A stretch of DNA of 64,000 bases, taken from NCBI RefSeq assembly GCF_028401385.1, contig NZ_JAQOMR010000001.1, positions 3,082,501 through 3,146,500 of the forward strand, read 5' to 3'. Below the pieces are notes generated by a model, which was not told where the DNA came from, did no database searches, and saw nothing but the letters and a program-made list of their open reading frames with translations. This DNA comes from Marinicella algicola (GTDB taxonomy: Bacteria; Pseudomonadota; Gammaproteobacteria; Xanthomonadales; Marinicellaceae). Position 1 is the first letter of the stretch. The number at the start of each line of letters is the position of its first letter. Shown in pieces: positions 1 to 9,557 of this stretch. Position numbers and translations under genes: made by a program.

Positions 1-1
1 A

Positions 2-1666
2 ATCGCCAAGCCATCCAACCGCCGTGTGCTTCAGGTGCCGACAGCCATGCGGCAGGGCGATCGTGATGTCATCCACTATGAGCCTTTCTCCGAAGTGAGA
101 ATGGCGCTGGCCGCCAATTACGGCAAGACACCGGACTACCCGGCATTTGATCCCTTTGAAGTGTTCTCGACCACGGAGCGGACGGGCACGTCACCAAGCA
201 CCGCGGACGTGATCTACGATACGGATGTCGGCGGTGAGGTCGAGCTCAAGTTCACGCCCTTCCCCACGACGAAACCCGACATGCCCTTCGCTGCCGGTCT
301 TTCGACGGAGGAGATCGAGAAAACAATCCTTGCCAATGAAACCGTCCTGCACAACAGCGTCGATGACATTTCGATGCTCAGCTATGTGGATCCGGATCGT
401 TTCGAACCTGAACAGGTCCTGCTCCCGCTCAAACCGGCAATGGCAGCGCAGATTGTCGATGAAAATGTCTCAGTCAGTGCCCAGCAGTCCGTCTTCACCC
501 AAGACTTCAACGATGACATTCTGCCGGTCCGCCAGCGTGTCGAAGGACAGGCATTCCTCGTCGCAGCCGGATATCCTGCTGCGCTGGCAAGCGAACTGGG
601 CCGCCTTATCGAGGAGAGCACGGATTCCCCGATGCTTGAAGGCGGAGATACGCTGCGTATCGGCTTGATGCGCATGGGGCGTAATATGCGCGTGGTTCGT
701 CTCAGCCTTTACCGCGAAGGCAACCATCTGATGACGATGGCGCTCAACGACGATGGCCGCTTCATGAAAGGCGTCGAGCCGCCGATGAGTGATGCCGTAG
801 CCAACGCGTCTGCCGACGAAAGCGATCTTCTGCTTGGCTTAACCCAAAAGCCGGTGCGCGTTTATGACGGTGTGTTTCGCGCTATGCTGACATACGGGCT
901 GACCAAGGATATGGCCAGCCAGCTCATCAACCTGCTCGCAAGCAAGGTTGATTTGCAGTCGATGGCCTCGCCGGACGACCAGCTTGAGCTGTTCTTTTCC
1001 GACTCCGACGCGAACGGACGGGCCACCGATACCTCCGAGCTCTTCTATATCCAGGCCAATATCGGCGGCGAAGATATCAGGCTCTACCGGTTCCGCGACC
1101 CGAAAACAGGGGCGACCGACTTTTACGACAAGAACGGCCGGAGCATTCGCCGCTTCCTGTTGCGCAATCCGGTTCCCAACGGCAAGTTCACTTCCGGTTT
1201 TGGAATGCGCCGTCATCCGGTGCTCAAATATGCTCGCATGCACAGCGGCGTGGACTGGGCCGCACGCACCGGCACGCCGATCATTGCCGCCGGCGATGGC
1301 ATCGTCGAGAAAGCAGGCTGGTCTTCCTCCGGATATGGCAACCAGACCATTATCCGGCACGCCAATGGCTATGAAACCTCGTACAACCACCAGAGCAAGA
1401 TCGCACCGGCGGTCAAGGAAGGCGCGCGGGTAAAACAGGGCCAGCTCATCGGCTATGTCGGCGCAACCGGCCTGGTCACAGGTCCGCATCTACACTACGA
1501 GGTCATGGTCAATGGCACCAAGGTCGACCCGATGAAGATCCGCTTCCCGAATTCTGACGCGCTTGACGGGGCAAACCTCGCCCGTTTCGAATCCGAGCGC
1601 AAACGCATCGACGCCCTGCTCGGCAATGAAGGCGCGTCTCAGGTCGCGTCAAGCAGGGGCGGCTGA
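2..1666 (+). CDS. M23 family metallopeptidase (5' end outside the window)
   Basis: Murein endopeptidase of the LytM/M23 family, expected to cleave peptidoglycan cross-links in the periplasm. The frame is open to the left edge, so the N-terminus with any signal peptide or membrane anchor is missing; the GTG at 26 is only an internal codon. About 555 residues are visible. The C-terminal peptidase domain carries the zinc ligands: H and D in RMHSGVDWAA (near 1240) and the HxH motif in GPHLHYEV (near 1490). The long upstream part, about 380 residues, has no motif I recognise, but such N-terminal extensions are usual in rhizobial M23 proteins. A catalytically active enzyme is likely because all metal ligands are present. 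Confidence 0.85.
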   Translation: MAKPSNRRVLQVPTAMRQGDRDVIHYEPFSEVRMALAANYGKTPDYPAFDPFEVFSTTERTGTSPSTADVIYDTDVGGEVELKFTPFPTTKPDMPFAAGLSTEEIEKTILANETVLHNSVDDISMLSYVDPDRFEPEQVLLPLKPAMAAQIVDENVSVSAQQSVFTQDFNDDILPVRQRVEGQAFLVAAGYPAALASELGRLIEESTDSPMLEGGDTLRIGLMRMGRNMRVVRLSLYREGNHLMTMALNDDGRFMKGVEPPMSDAVANASADESDLLLGLTQKPVRVYDGVFRAMLTYGLTKDMASQLINLLASKVDLQSMASPDDQLELFFSDSDANGRATDTSELFYIQANIGGEDIRLYRFRDPKTGATDFYDKNGRSIRRFLLRNPVPNGKFTSGFGMRRHPVLKYARMHSGVDWAARTGTPIIAAGDGIVEKAGWSSSGYGNQTIIRHANGYETSYNHQSKIAPAVKEGARVKQGQLIGYVGATGLVTGPHLHYEVMVNGTKVDPMKIRFPNSDALDGANLARFESERKRIDALLGNEGASQVASSRGG

Positions 1667-1726
1667 CCGCTTTCAGCACAACTTATGGCCGGATACTCCA
1701 TCCCGACATCGCAAGTCGAAATGAAA

Positions 1727-1755
1727 ACACCCCGCAACGATTGCGAGGGTTCATT
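1727..1755 (+). terminator. Hairpin between convergent genes
   Basis: The stem pairs ACCC/GGGT and GCAA/TTGC around a short CGA loop, with a bulge between the two helices. It is preceded by AAAA and followed by a T-rich stretch (TCATTCTT). It lies between the 3' ends of the M23 gene and clpB, so it could serve either strand. Confidence 0.4.
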
Positions 1756-1792
1756 CTTAGTCGGTCTCGTCCGACGCCATAGCTGTGGTCGT

Positions 1793-4399
1793 TCAGGCGA
1801 CGTCCCTCAAGGCCGCGGCACTGAGTGAAAACAGCAGCCGGTCAGACCCGGCGTCGACCTTGATATGGGCCCCGTCGGAAATCTCGCCGCCGAGGATCTT
1901 CTCGGCCAGCGGGTCCTGAACCGCCGTCTGGATCACGCGCTTCAGGGGCGCGCGCCATAAGCTGGGTCGTAGCCCTTTTCAGCCAGCCAGTTTCGAGCAC
2001 CCGGTGTCAAGTCGATCTCGATCTTGCGGTCCGAGAGCAGATTTTCGAGCCTGCCGAGCTGGATGTCGACAATCGCGCCCATATCGTCACGATGCAACCT
2101 GTTGAACAGGATGATATCGTCCACACGGTTCAGGAATTCGGGCCTGAACGATGCCCGAACCACGTCCATCACCTGATCGCGCGCCACCGAACTATCCTGA
2201 TCATCGCCGAGCTGGGTCAGGAATTCCGACCCTAGGTTCGAGGTCATGATGATGATGGTGTTGCGGAAATCAACCGTGCGGCCCTGACCGTCCGTCAGCC
2301 GCCCGTCGTCAAGCACCTGCAGCAGCACATTGAAGACGTCCGGATGGGCCTTTTCGATCTCATCGAACAGAACCACCTGATACGGCCTACGCCGCACCGC
2401 TTCCGTCAGCAGCCCGCCCTCGTCATAGCCGACATAGCCGGGAGGCGCACCGATGAGGCGGGCAACGGAGTGCTTTTCCATATATTCCGACATGTCCATA
2501 CGCACCATCGCCGTATCATCGTCGAACAGGAAACGGGCCAGCGATTTGGTCAGTTCGGTCTTGCCGACGCCGGTAGGGCCGAGGAAAATGAACGAGCCGA
2601 TCGGCCGGTTCGGATCCTGCAATCCAGCCCGCGCTCGACGAACGGATCGGGAGACTGCCTGCACGGCATCGCCCTGACCGACAACCCAACGGGCCAGTTC
2701 ATCTTCCATGCGCAGCAGCTTGTCACGCTCGCCTTCCAGCATCTTGTCGACAGGAATGCCGGTCCAGCGGGAGACCACCTGGGCGATGTTATCCGGCGTA
2801 ACAACTTCCTGCAGGATCGAATCGGTCACTGTATTGTCCTCGGATTCGGCTTCCACCAGTTCCTTTTCCAGCTTCGGGATCGTGCCATAGGCCAGTTCGC
2901 CCGCCTTCTGGAACTCGCCACCGCGCTGGGCAATCGCAAGTTCGTTACGGGCTGCATCCAGCTGTTTCTTCAGATCCGCCGCCCGGTTGAGCTTGTTCTT
3001 CTCCGACTGCCAGCGGGCCGTCAGCGTATCGGCCTCTTCTTCCAACGAGGCAAGTTCGCCCTCAAGCTTTGAGAGACGGTCCTTCGACGCCGTGTCCGTT
3101 TCCTTCTTCAGAGCCTCGCGCTCAATCTTGAGCTGGATGATCCTGCGGTCGAGCTCATCCAACTCTTCCGGCTTGGAATCTATCTGCATGCGCACCCGGC
3201 TTGCCGCCTCGTCCATCAGGTCGATGGCCTTGTCCGGCAGGAAGCGGTCGGTGATGTAGCGGTTCGACAGTGTCGCGGCGGCCACAAGCGCGCTGTCGGA
3301 GATGCGCACCTGATGATGCTGTTCGTATTTCTCCTTCAGACCGCGCAGGATCGAGATGCTATCCTCCACCGTCGGCTCATCAACCATAACCGGCTGAAAG
3401 CGACGGGCAAGGGCGGCATCCTTTTCCACATGCTGGCGGTACTCATTGAGCGTGGTGGCGCCGACGCAATGCAGCTCACCGCGAGCCAGAGCAGGCTTCA
3501 AGAGGTTCGACGCATCCATCGCACCGTCGGCCTTGCCGGCACCGACAAGCGTGTGCATCTCGTCGATGAACAGGATGATATTGCCGTTTTCGGACTGCAC
3601 CTCGTTCAGCACCGCCTTCAGCCGTTCTTCGAATTCACCACGATACTTCGCGCCTGCAATCAACGCCCCCATATCGAGCGCCATCAGCTTCTTGTTCTTC
3701 AGGCTCTCCGGCACATCACCGTCGACAATCCTGAGCGCCAGACCCTCGGCAATCGCGGTCTTGCCGACGCCGGGTTCACCGATCAGCACGGGGTTGTTCT
3801 TGGTCCGGCGCGACAGCACCTGAATGGTACGGCGAGATCTCGTCGTCACGGCCGATCACCGGATCGAGCTTGCCGTCACGGGCGTCCGCCGTCAGGTCAC
3901 GCGCATACTTCTTCAGCGCGTCATAGCCCTCCTCGGCGCTGGCGCTGTCGGCAGTGCGTCCCTTGCGGATTTCATTGATGGCTTCGTTCAGCCCGTTTGG
4001 CGTCACACCGGCGCCTTCGAGCGTCTTGGCCGTCGAGGCGGATTTTTCAATCACCAGCGCCAGAAGCAACCGTTCGACGGTGACAAAACTGTCGCCCGCC
4101 TTGTTCGCGGCCTCCTCGGCGGTTTTGAACACCTTGGCCAGCGGCTGGGAGAGATAAATCTGGCCGTTTCCGCCGGAAACCTTTGGCATTTTTGCAAGTG
4201 CCGCATCATTGGCAAGGCGCGCCTTCTTGGCATCGCCTCCTGCCCGCTCGATCAGCGAGGCAGCCATGCCCTGCTCGTCATCGAGCAGAACCTTCAGGAT
4301 GTGCTCGGCACCGAATTGCTGGTGGCCTTCACCGAGAGCGTAAGTCTGTGCGGATTGCAGAAAACCGCGCACGCGTTCGGAGTATTTTTCGATATTCAT
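1793..4399 (-). CDS. clpB: ATP-dependent disaggregase ClpB (two single-base frame breaks)
   Basis: Hsp104-type AAA+ chaperone that works with DnaK to dissolve protein aggregates. The N domain ([18 protein letters not shown]), first Walker A (GEPGVGKTA), coiled-coil middle domain and second Walker A (GPTGVGKTE) with Walker [11 protein letters not shown] are all recognisable. The frame breaks twice. Near 3835 one extra base separates GRDDEI from [15 protein letters not shown]. At the C run 1945-1948 one missing base hides the last ~50 residues ([18 protein letters not shown] to the TGA at 1793). Restored, the protein has the usual ~868 residues. A strong GGAGG lies before the start. Upstream on the minus strand a CTTG box may belong to a heat-shock promoter, but the -10 match is poor. 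I judge the gene intact and the sequence faulty. Confidence 0.95.
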
Positions 4400-4588
4400 G
4401 TCCTTGCCTCCATTCCTCGCCCTGCCCTTTTGAAGCGACGGGACGATGACCTAGAAAAGCCCCTTTTTGCGGCAGGCTTTGATTGCGCGACTTTGGCGCC
4501 GCTCAAGGTCAGATATGGGTGCAGACATCAGGGCTTTAAAGAGGACCGACAGAGAATTTGTTGCTGATATGCAACACCGATTATTCCC

Positions 4589-5215
4589 TCAGCTATGGGC
4601 GAAAATATCGGTTTCTTCCCAGCCGAGAAGATCGAGCTTGGCCCGTGTCGGCAGGAAATCGAAGCAGGCCCCGGCCAGCGCCATCCGGTCTTCGCGCACC
4701 AGCCGCTCCATCAGCTTGTCGCGCAGGCCGTGAAGATAGAGAACATCCGAGGCGGCATAGGCGAGCTGGGCGTCTGAAAGCGTTTCCGCCGCCCAATCGG
4801 AGGATTGCTGTGCCTTTGAGACATCGACTTCCAGCATTTCGCGCAGATTATCCTTCAGCCCGTGGCGGTCGGTATAGGTCCGGGTCAGGCGAGAGGCGAT
4901 CTTGGTACAGAACACGTTTTCGGTGGTCACCCCGAATGTGTAATAGAGCACGGCGATATCGAAGCGGCCGAAATGGAAAATCTTCTGGCGCGCCGGGTCT
5001 GCCATCATGGCCACCAGGTTCGGCGCGTCCTTCTGACCGGCAGCGATCTGAATGACGTCGGCTGTTCCGTCGCCCGGCGAGATCTGCACCACACACAGCC
5101 GGTCACGTCGCGGTATCAGACCAAGTGTTTCGGTATCGATGGCAATTGCACCGGTATAACGGGCGGCATCCTCGGCCGGAATGTCGTGTCTGTGGACTCG
5201 GATATTGTCGTTCAT
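4589..5215 (-). CDS. rnd: Ribonuclease D family 3'-5' exonuclease
   Basis: DEDDy exonuclease of 208 residues, the short form lacking the HRDC domain that is usual in Rhizobiales. The acidic metal ligands are visible in order: DTETLGL (Exo I), HFGRFDIAVL (Exo II) and YAASDVLYL (Exo III, with the Tyr of the DEDDy subtype). It trims 3' ends of stable RNA precursors in other bacteria; the same role here is inferred from the family. The gene stands alone, 189 bp upstream of clpB on the same strand, and I see no frame problem. Confidence 0.9.
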   Translation of the reverse strand: MNDNIRVHRHDIPAEDAARYTGAIAIDTETLGLIPRRDRLCVVQISPGDGTADVIQIAAGQKDAPNLVAMMADPARQKIFHFGRFDIAVLYYTFGVTTENVFCTKIASRLTRTYTDRHGLKDNLREMLEVDVSKAQQSSDWAAETLSDAQLAYAASDVLYLHGLRDKLMERLVREDRMALAGACFDFLPTRAKLDLLGWEETDIFAHS

Positions 5216-5391
5216 CCGTTATTCTCCGTGGGCTTTGTTCCTGCAATCAATTCGGGTCATAGCGGATCGTGGAAGAAGACGATAGAAGAAAAGCCGATAC
5301 AGGCGGCAATTGACCGGTCACGACAGACGTTGTCGACAGGCAGCGAAATGGCTATCTGGGGACAGATTTTGGGCAGGCGAAAGGCAAAGCG

Positions 5392-5772
5392 ATGATAGGC
5401 AGCAGGATCATGGCACCGGTCTGCGCGCTGTGGAAGCGGCATCGGGGTCTTTGCATAGCCTTCTTGGTCACCGCGTTGATCACGGTCGTGTTTGCCCTGC
5501 AATTCATCCTCTCGGTGTTCTACTGGCGCAACCCGGAGAACCGCAACCTTGAACTAAAGGGCTGGATGACACTCGGCCACGTCGCAATCGTTCATGACAT
5601 CCCTTCATCGGAACTGGCCAAGGAACTGGACCTCACGCCCGACAGCCGATCCCGGCGGATGATGCTGCGGCAGATCGCCCGCATCAAGGGGCTTTCGTTC
5701 GACGAGTTGGAAGACGAGATCGCTGAAGCCCTCGATGATTACGAGGATGAAAAGGCCGATCACGATGAGTGA
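5392..5772 (+). CDS. Small membrane protein of unknown function
   Basis: A 126-residue protein not assigned to a family. It has a short basic N-terminus, one membrane span at about residues 19-45 (LCIAFLVTALITVVFALQFI) and a C-terminal soluble part ending in an acidic helix (DELEDEIAEALDDYEDEK). The start at 5392 has a purine-rich AAAGG upstream. The stop overlaps the dedA start by 8 bp, so the two are probably translated together. A helper role for the DedA protein is possible, but only position supports it. Confidence 0.65.
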   Translation: MIGSRIMAPVCALWKRHRGLCIAFLVTALITVVFALQFILSVFYWRNPENRNLELKGWMTLGHVAIVHDIPSSELAKELDLTPDSRSRRMMLRQIARIKGLSFDELEDEIAEALDDYEDEKADHDE

Positions 5773-6412
5773 GCAGCTTCTGGCACTCCTGCCTGTCTAC
5801 GGCGTGCCGGTCATCAGCCTGACCGTATTTCTGGCCTGTTGCGGCATCCCTTTGCCGACAGCGATGATCATGCTTTTCGGCGGTTCTCTGGTTGCGACCG
5901 GGGACCTGTCATTCTGGGTGATCTACCTTTCCTGCCTTGTGGCAGCCTCTTGCGGCGATCAGGTCGGCTTCTGGGCAGGACGTATCGGCGGAACCGGCTA
6001 TGTCGAACGTTTTGCCGCGCGTGGACCGAAGCGACAACGCCTGGTGGACCGCGCCCGCGATTATCTTGAGCGCAGAGGCATTGTAGCAATCTTCTTCACG
6101 CGCTGGCTGCTGGCAATGATCGGCCCTTATATGAACCCGGTTGCAGGTGCCGCAGGCATGCGCTGGAGGCTGTTCATAACCGCCGCCGTCCCCGGCCAGA
6201 TGCTCTACGTTCTGATTTACACTCTGCTCGGCTTTACCTTTTCCCACAATATCATTGCCGTGGCGCAGATCGTGGGCAATGCCAGCGGCTTTCTGGCGGC
6301 TGGCGTGGTGACGCTCGCGATCGGCTGGTACATCACCCGTGTTCTTCATTTTTCACTGAAGCGCCGCCGCAGGCGCTATCTGAAGCCGCGCGGTCGGCGC
6401 ATACACCGCTAA
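5765..6412 (+). CDS. DedA family membrane protein
   Basis: Polytopic inner-membrane protein of 215 residues with the DedA/SNARE-associated domain. Landmarks are the G-DQVGFWAGRIGG segment, the conserved FTRWLLAMIGPYMNPVAGAAGM stretch (key residues R, G, P, G), and a basic C-terminal tail (RRRRRYLKPRGRR). DedA proteins are implicated in undecaprenyl-phosphate or phospholipid translocation and in envelope integrity; which lipid applies here is unknown. The ATG at 5765 is preferred over earlier in-frame codons because it couples to the preceding gene and starts a natural N-terminus (MSEQLLALLP). Confidence 0.85.
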   Translation: MSEQLLALLPVYGVPVISLTVFLACCGIPLPTAMIMLFGGSLVATGDLSFWVIYLSCLVAASCGDQVGFWAGRIGGTGYVERFAARGPKRQRLVDRARDYLERRGIVAIFFTRWLLAMIGPYMNPVAGAAGMRWRLFITAAVPGQMLYVLIYTLLGFTFSHNIIAVAQIVGNASGFLAAGVVTLAIGWYITRVLHFSLKRRRRRYLKPRGRRIHR

Positions 6413-6442
6413 CGCGGAAGGCAACTGCGGCTCGCCCGTACA

Positions 6443-6482
6443 CCGTCATCAAAACGCAGCGAAAACGTCATTCAAATGCAAT
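6443..6482 (+). promoter_or_regulatory. Possible tandem PhoB box
   Basis: Two copies of CGTCAT followed by an A-rich stretch start at 6444 and 6466, exactly 22 bp apart. That is the spacing of stacked PhoB half-sites. The match to the consensus TGTCAT-AAA-TGTCA is only partial. It lies about 60-100 bp before a phosphatase gene, where a phosphate-starvation operator would be expected. Confidence 0.35.
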
Positions 6483-6541
6483 GCCGCGGGACTATCGCGG
6501 ATGCGCAGCTATTTTCTCACACTCTTTACAAAGAGGTTTCC

Positions 6542-8296
6542 ATGCGCGCACGTCTCGCTCTTCTCGCCGCCGCAACCTGCCTTGCCGGCACGGCCCAGGC
6601 CGCCACCATCTATCCCCTCGACCGCGCCACCGTTCTGGTCGGCTCGCCATTCGACTTCAAGGTCGAACTCGATCAGGTTTATGACGCTGGTGACGTTGAA
6701 GTCACTGTAAACGGCGAAGCCTACGCCGATGTCTTCGGCTCCGAAGCCGAATTCGTCGCCGAGGAAAACGGCAAGGACGGCGTTGCCGGTTCCGCCATGA
6801 TCCTGCGCGGTATTTCTCTCACCGAGGCCGGTGACTACGCCGTTGCCGTTAAGGCCGGCGACGAGACAAAGGACGTCACCTGGACCGTCTATGATACACC
6901 GGCGATGCCCAAGGCCAAGAACATCATCTTCTTCGTCGCAGACGGCATGTCCATGGGTCACCGCACGGCCGCCCGCATCATGTCCAAGGGCATGACCGAG
7001 GGCAAGGCCGATGGCCGTCTCAGCATGGACGGTCTCGATCATATGGCCACGATCGGCACCTCCTCGACCCATTCGATCGCCACTGACTCGGCCAACACCA
7101 TGTCGGCCTACATGACCGGCCACAAGACCCGCGTCAACGCCCTCGGCGTCTATGCCGACCGCACGCCGAACAGCCAGGACGATCCCAAGGTCGAAACCAT
7201 TGCCGAGGCGCTGCGCCGCCAGACCGGCAAGTCGATCGGCGTTGTCTCCACTGCTGAAATCGAAGACGCGACCCCGGCCGCCGTCGTTGCCCATACCCGC
7301 CTTCGCGCCGACAAGGCCGATATCGTCGGCATGTTCTACGACATCAAGCCGGAAGTCATTCTCGGCGGCGGTTCCGCCTACTTCCTGAAGTCTGACGTCG
7401 CCGGCTCCAAGCGCAAGGACGACAAAGACTACATCTCCATGTTCGAAGATGCCGGCTACACGGTCGTCACCAGCGCAGACGAACTGGATACGGCAGAAAA
7501 GCCGGAAGACGGCAAGCTGCTTGGCCTGTTCCACACCGGCAACATGGACACCAAGCTTGACCGTTCCTTCCTTAAGAAGGGCAGCGTCGAAAAGTTCCCG
7601 AACCAGCCCGGCCTCGTCGAAATGACCGATGCCGCCATCGAACAGCTTTCCAAGAACCCGGAAGGCTTTTTCCTGATGGTCGAGGCTGCTACAGTCGACA
7701 AGATGTCGCATCCGCTGGATTGGGACCGTGCCGTCGTGGACATGATCGAATTCGACCAGGCCATCGGCTCCGCCATGGAATGGATGAATTCCCATCCGGA
7801 CACGATGATCGTCGTTACCGGCGACCATACCCATGGCTTCTCGGTTATCGGCACCGTCGATGATGAGGTTGACGCCGAGGAAATGCGCGACAAGGTTCTG
7901 ACCTATGACGCTGCCGGCTTCCCGAACTACACGGACGACAACGGCGACGGCTACCCGGACAAGGTCGACGTCTCCCGTCGTCTGGCGATGTTCTCCAACA
8001 ACTTCCCCGACTATTACGAGACCTTCCGCCCGAAGCTGGATGGCCCGTTCCAACCGGCGGTGAAGGACGAGAATGGCCGCTACGTTGCCAACGACGCCTA
8101 CAAGGATGTTCCCGGCGCCGTTCTGCGCACCGGCAACCTGCCGCACAACGCCTCGACCGGTGTTCACGCCGTCGATGATGTTGTCCTGCAATCCACCGGC
8201 CCCGGCGCCGAAGGCTTCAAGGGCTATATGGAACAGTCCGACGTATACGGCGTACTGGCCGATACCTTCGCTCTCGGCACCAGCCAGAAGCAGTAG
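6542..8296 (+). CDS. Alkaline phosphatase (PhoA superfamily), secreted
   Basis: Periplasmic phosphomonoesterase of 584 residues. The chosen start gives a textbook signal peptide (MRARLALLAAATCLAGTAQA) and has AAAGAGG upstream; an in-frame ATG at 6476 would place extra residues before it. The metal- and phosphate-binding signatures are visible: FFVADGMSMG, the nucleophile serine in ATDSANTMSAYMTGHKTR, VEAATVDKMSHPLDWDRA, GDHTHG and the late HNASTGVH. The protein is about 110 residues longer than E. coli PhoA, with an N-terminal Ig-like stretch and an Asp-rich DDNGDGYPD segment that may bind calcium. A candidate PhoB box lies upstream and a perfect hairpin follows the stop, so it is probably a single-gene unit. 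Confidence 0.88.
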   Translation: MRARLALLAAATCLAGTAQAATIYPLDRATVLVGSPFDFKVELDQVYDAGDVEVTVNGEAYADVFGSEAEFVAEENGKDGVAGSAMILRGISLTEAGDYAVAVKAGDETKDVTWTVYDTPAMPKAKNIIFFVADGMSMGHRTAARIMSKGMTEGKADGRLSMDGLDHMATIGTSSTHSIATDSANTMSAYMTGHKTRVNALGVYADRTPNSQDDPKVETIAEALRRQTGKSIGVVSTAEIEDATPAAVVAHTRLRADKADIVGMFYDIKPEVILGGGSAYFLKSDVAGSKRKDDKDYISMFEDAGYTVVTSADELDTAEKPEDGKLLGLFHTGNMDTKLDRSFLKKGSVEKFPNQPGLVEMTDAAIEQLSKNPEGFFLMVEAATVDKMSHPLDWDRAVVDMIEFDQAIGSAMEWMNSHPDTMIVVTGDHTHGFSVIGTVDDEVDAEEMRDKVLTYDAAGFPNYTDDNGDGYPDKVDVSRRLAMFSNNFPDYYETFRPKLDGPFQPAVKDENGRYVANDAYKDVPGAVLRTGNLPHNASTGVHAVDDVVLQSTGPGAEGFKGYMEQSDVYGVLADTFALGTSQKQ

Positions 8297-8315
8297 GTCT
8301 CGTTTTCGCTGAAAC

Positions 8316-8345
8316 AGGATCGGGCAGGCTTGCCTGCCCGATCCT
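8316..8345 (+). terminator. Perfect 14-bp stem after the phosphatase gene
   Basis: AGGATCGGGCAGGC is followed after a TT loop by its exact reverse complement. The stem begins 20 bp after the phosphatase stop. No T tract follows, so it may act as a transcript-end hairpin rather than a strong intrinsic terminator. Confidence 0.6.
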
Positions 8346-8363
8346 CTCCTGCAAAGGCATGGA

Positions 8364-8840
8364 GTGCATTATCGTGTCCGACGACAACCTCATCTCTCTT
8401 CCCGCCGCAGCCTGCTGATCACGTTTGCCGCGCTTGGCGCTGCCGTGACCCTGCGCCCTGCCCATGCCGCCTCGGCCGAACTGGCATTCGACGAGCTTTA
8501 CGGCAGCTTCAGCCCGCTGGGCCTGAAATTTTCCGGCAAGGTCAAGGAACTGACCGGCGAAAAGGTTTCAATCCGCGGCTTCATGGCACCGCCTTTGAAG
8601 GCCGAGGCACAGTTCTTTGTACTGTCTGAAATTCCGATGGCGCTTTGTCCGTTCTGCTCCTCGGATGCCGACTGGCCGGACAATATCGTCGTTGTCTACC
8701 TCGACCGGAAACAGACATTCGTGCAGCCGAACCAGATAATCGAGGTGACCGGTACGCTCGATACCGGCTCCTGGGTGGATCCACAAACCGGGTTTGTCAG
8801 CCAGCTGCGCCTGAAGGACGCGCGCTACAAGACCGTCTGA
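8364..8840 (+). CDS. Exported protein of an ABC metal-type module (DUF3299-like)
   Basis: A 158-residue exported protein with a GTG start and AAGG seven bases before it. The leader contains SSRRSLLITFAAL, a twin-arginine-like motif, and ends near AHA-AS. The mature part resembles the DUF3299 type: GKVKELTGEKVSIRGFMAPP then LSEIPMALCPFCSSD, with a CxxC pair. In Pseudomonas such a protein is encoded with a MacB-type ATPase and permease in the zinc-regulated zrm genes, and the same partners follow here. A periplasmic role in metal handling is therefore inferred. The family assignment rests on motif memory and should be treated as probable only. Confidence 0.6.
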   Translation: MHYRVRRQPHLSSRRSLLITFAALGAAVTLRPAHAASAELAFDELYGSFSPLGLKFSGKVKELTGEKVSIRGFMAPPLKAEAQFFVLSEIPMALCPFCSSDADWPDNIVVVYLDRKQTFVQPNQIIEVTGTLDTGSWVDPQTGFVSQLRLKDARYKTV

Positions 8841-8854
8841 ACGCCGCCCCCGCC

Positions 8855-9554
8855 GTGAAACCTGAAAGCCGCGCCCCATGCTCCCCTTCGCATTGAAGAT
8901 GTTTCCATCACCTTTCCCGGCCTCTCATCGCCAGTCCTGAACATCCCGTCTCTGGACATTGCGCCCGGCGAGAGCGTGGCAGTGACCGGACCTTCGGGCT
9001 CGGGCAAAAGCACATTCGTCAACATCGTCACGGGGTTGGAACGGCTGCAATCCGGTCATGCCCGCTGGGGCGATACCGATCTCGCAAACCTTGGCGAAGG
9101 CAGGCGTGACCGCTGGCGCGGCGAGAATATCGGGCTCGTGATGCAGGATTTCCACCTGTTTCCGGGGCTTTCAGCCTATGACAACGTGCTGCTGCCCGCG
9201 CGTCTGGCGCGTGCTGCCGATCCCCGTCGGCTTGCGCGGGCCAAGGCCCTGCTCGATCACGTCGGCATTCCCCGCCATCACCAGAAGATCGAGACCATGT
9301 CGCGCGGCGAAATGCAGCGCGTGGCGGTTGCCCGCGCTCTGTTGCGTGAACCGGCGATCATCATTGCCGACGAACCGACAGCGAGCCTCGACAGCGAGGC
9401 CGGCGCCATTGTCGGCAAACTGCTTGTCGAGCTGTCCCTCACCCTTGGCTGCACGCTGATTGTTGTTTCCCACGACGAACGCCTCGTCGCCCCCATGGCC
9501 CGCAGGATTTCGCTTTTGTCCGGCGCCATCGCCGCTGACGACAGGAAGGGCTGA
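8855..9554 (+). CDS. ABC transporter ATP-binding protein (LolD/MacB type)
   Basis: ATPase subunit of a MacB/LolD-type ABC system. Walker A is GPSGSGKST, the Q loop sits in [10 protein letters not shown], the signature is [16 protein letters not shown] (SRGE instead of SGGE), Walker B is [12 protein letters not shown], and the H loop is VVSHD. The translated frame is open only from 8859 and contains no ordinary start before the GTG at 8976, which would cut off the first beta strand. Adding one C to the run at 8874-8877 joins it to the GTG at 8855 ([19 protein letters not shown]), so I take 8855 as the start. The gene lies 3 bp upstream of its permease. Confidence 0.85.
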
Positions 9555-9557
9555 GCC

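Noticed and set aside
6509..8191. A 560-codon open frame on the minus strand
   Set aside because: It lies fully opposite the alkaline phosphatase gene, has a GC-driven Val/Gly/Asp-rich composition and no known motif; it is a shadow of the plus-strand codons.
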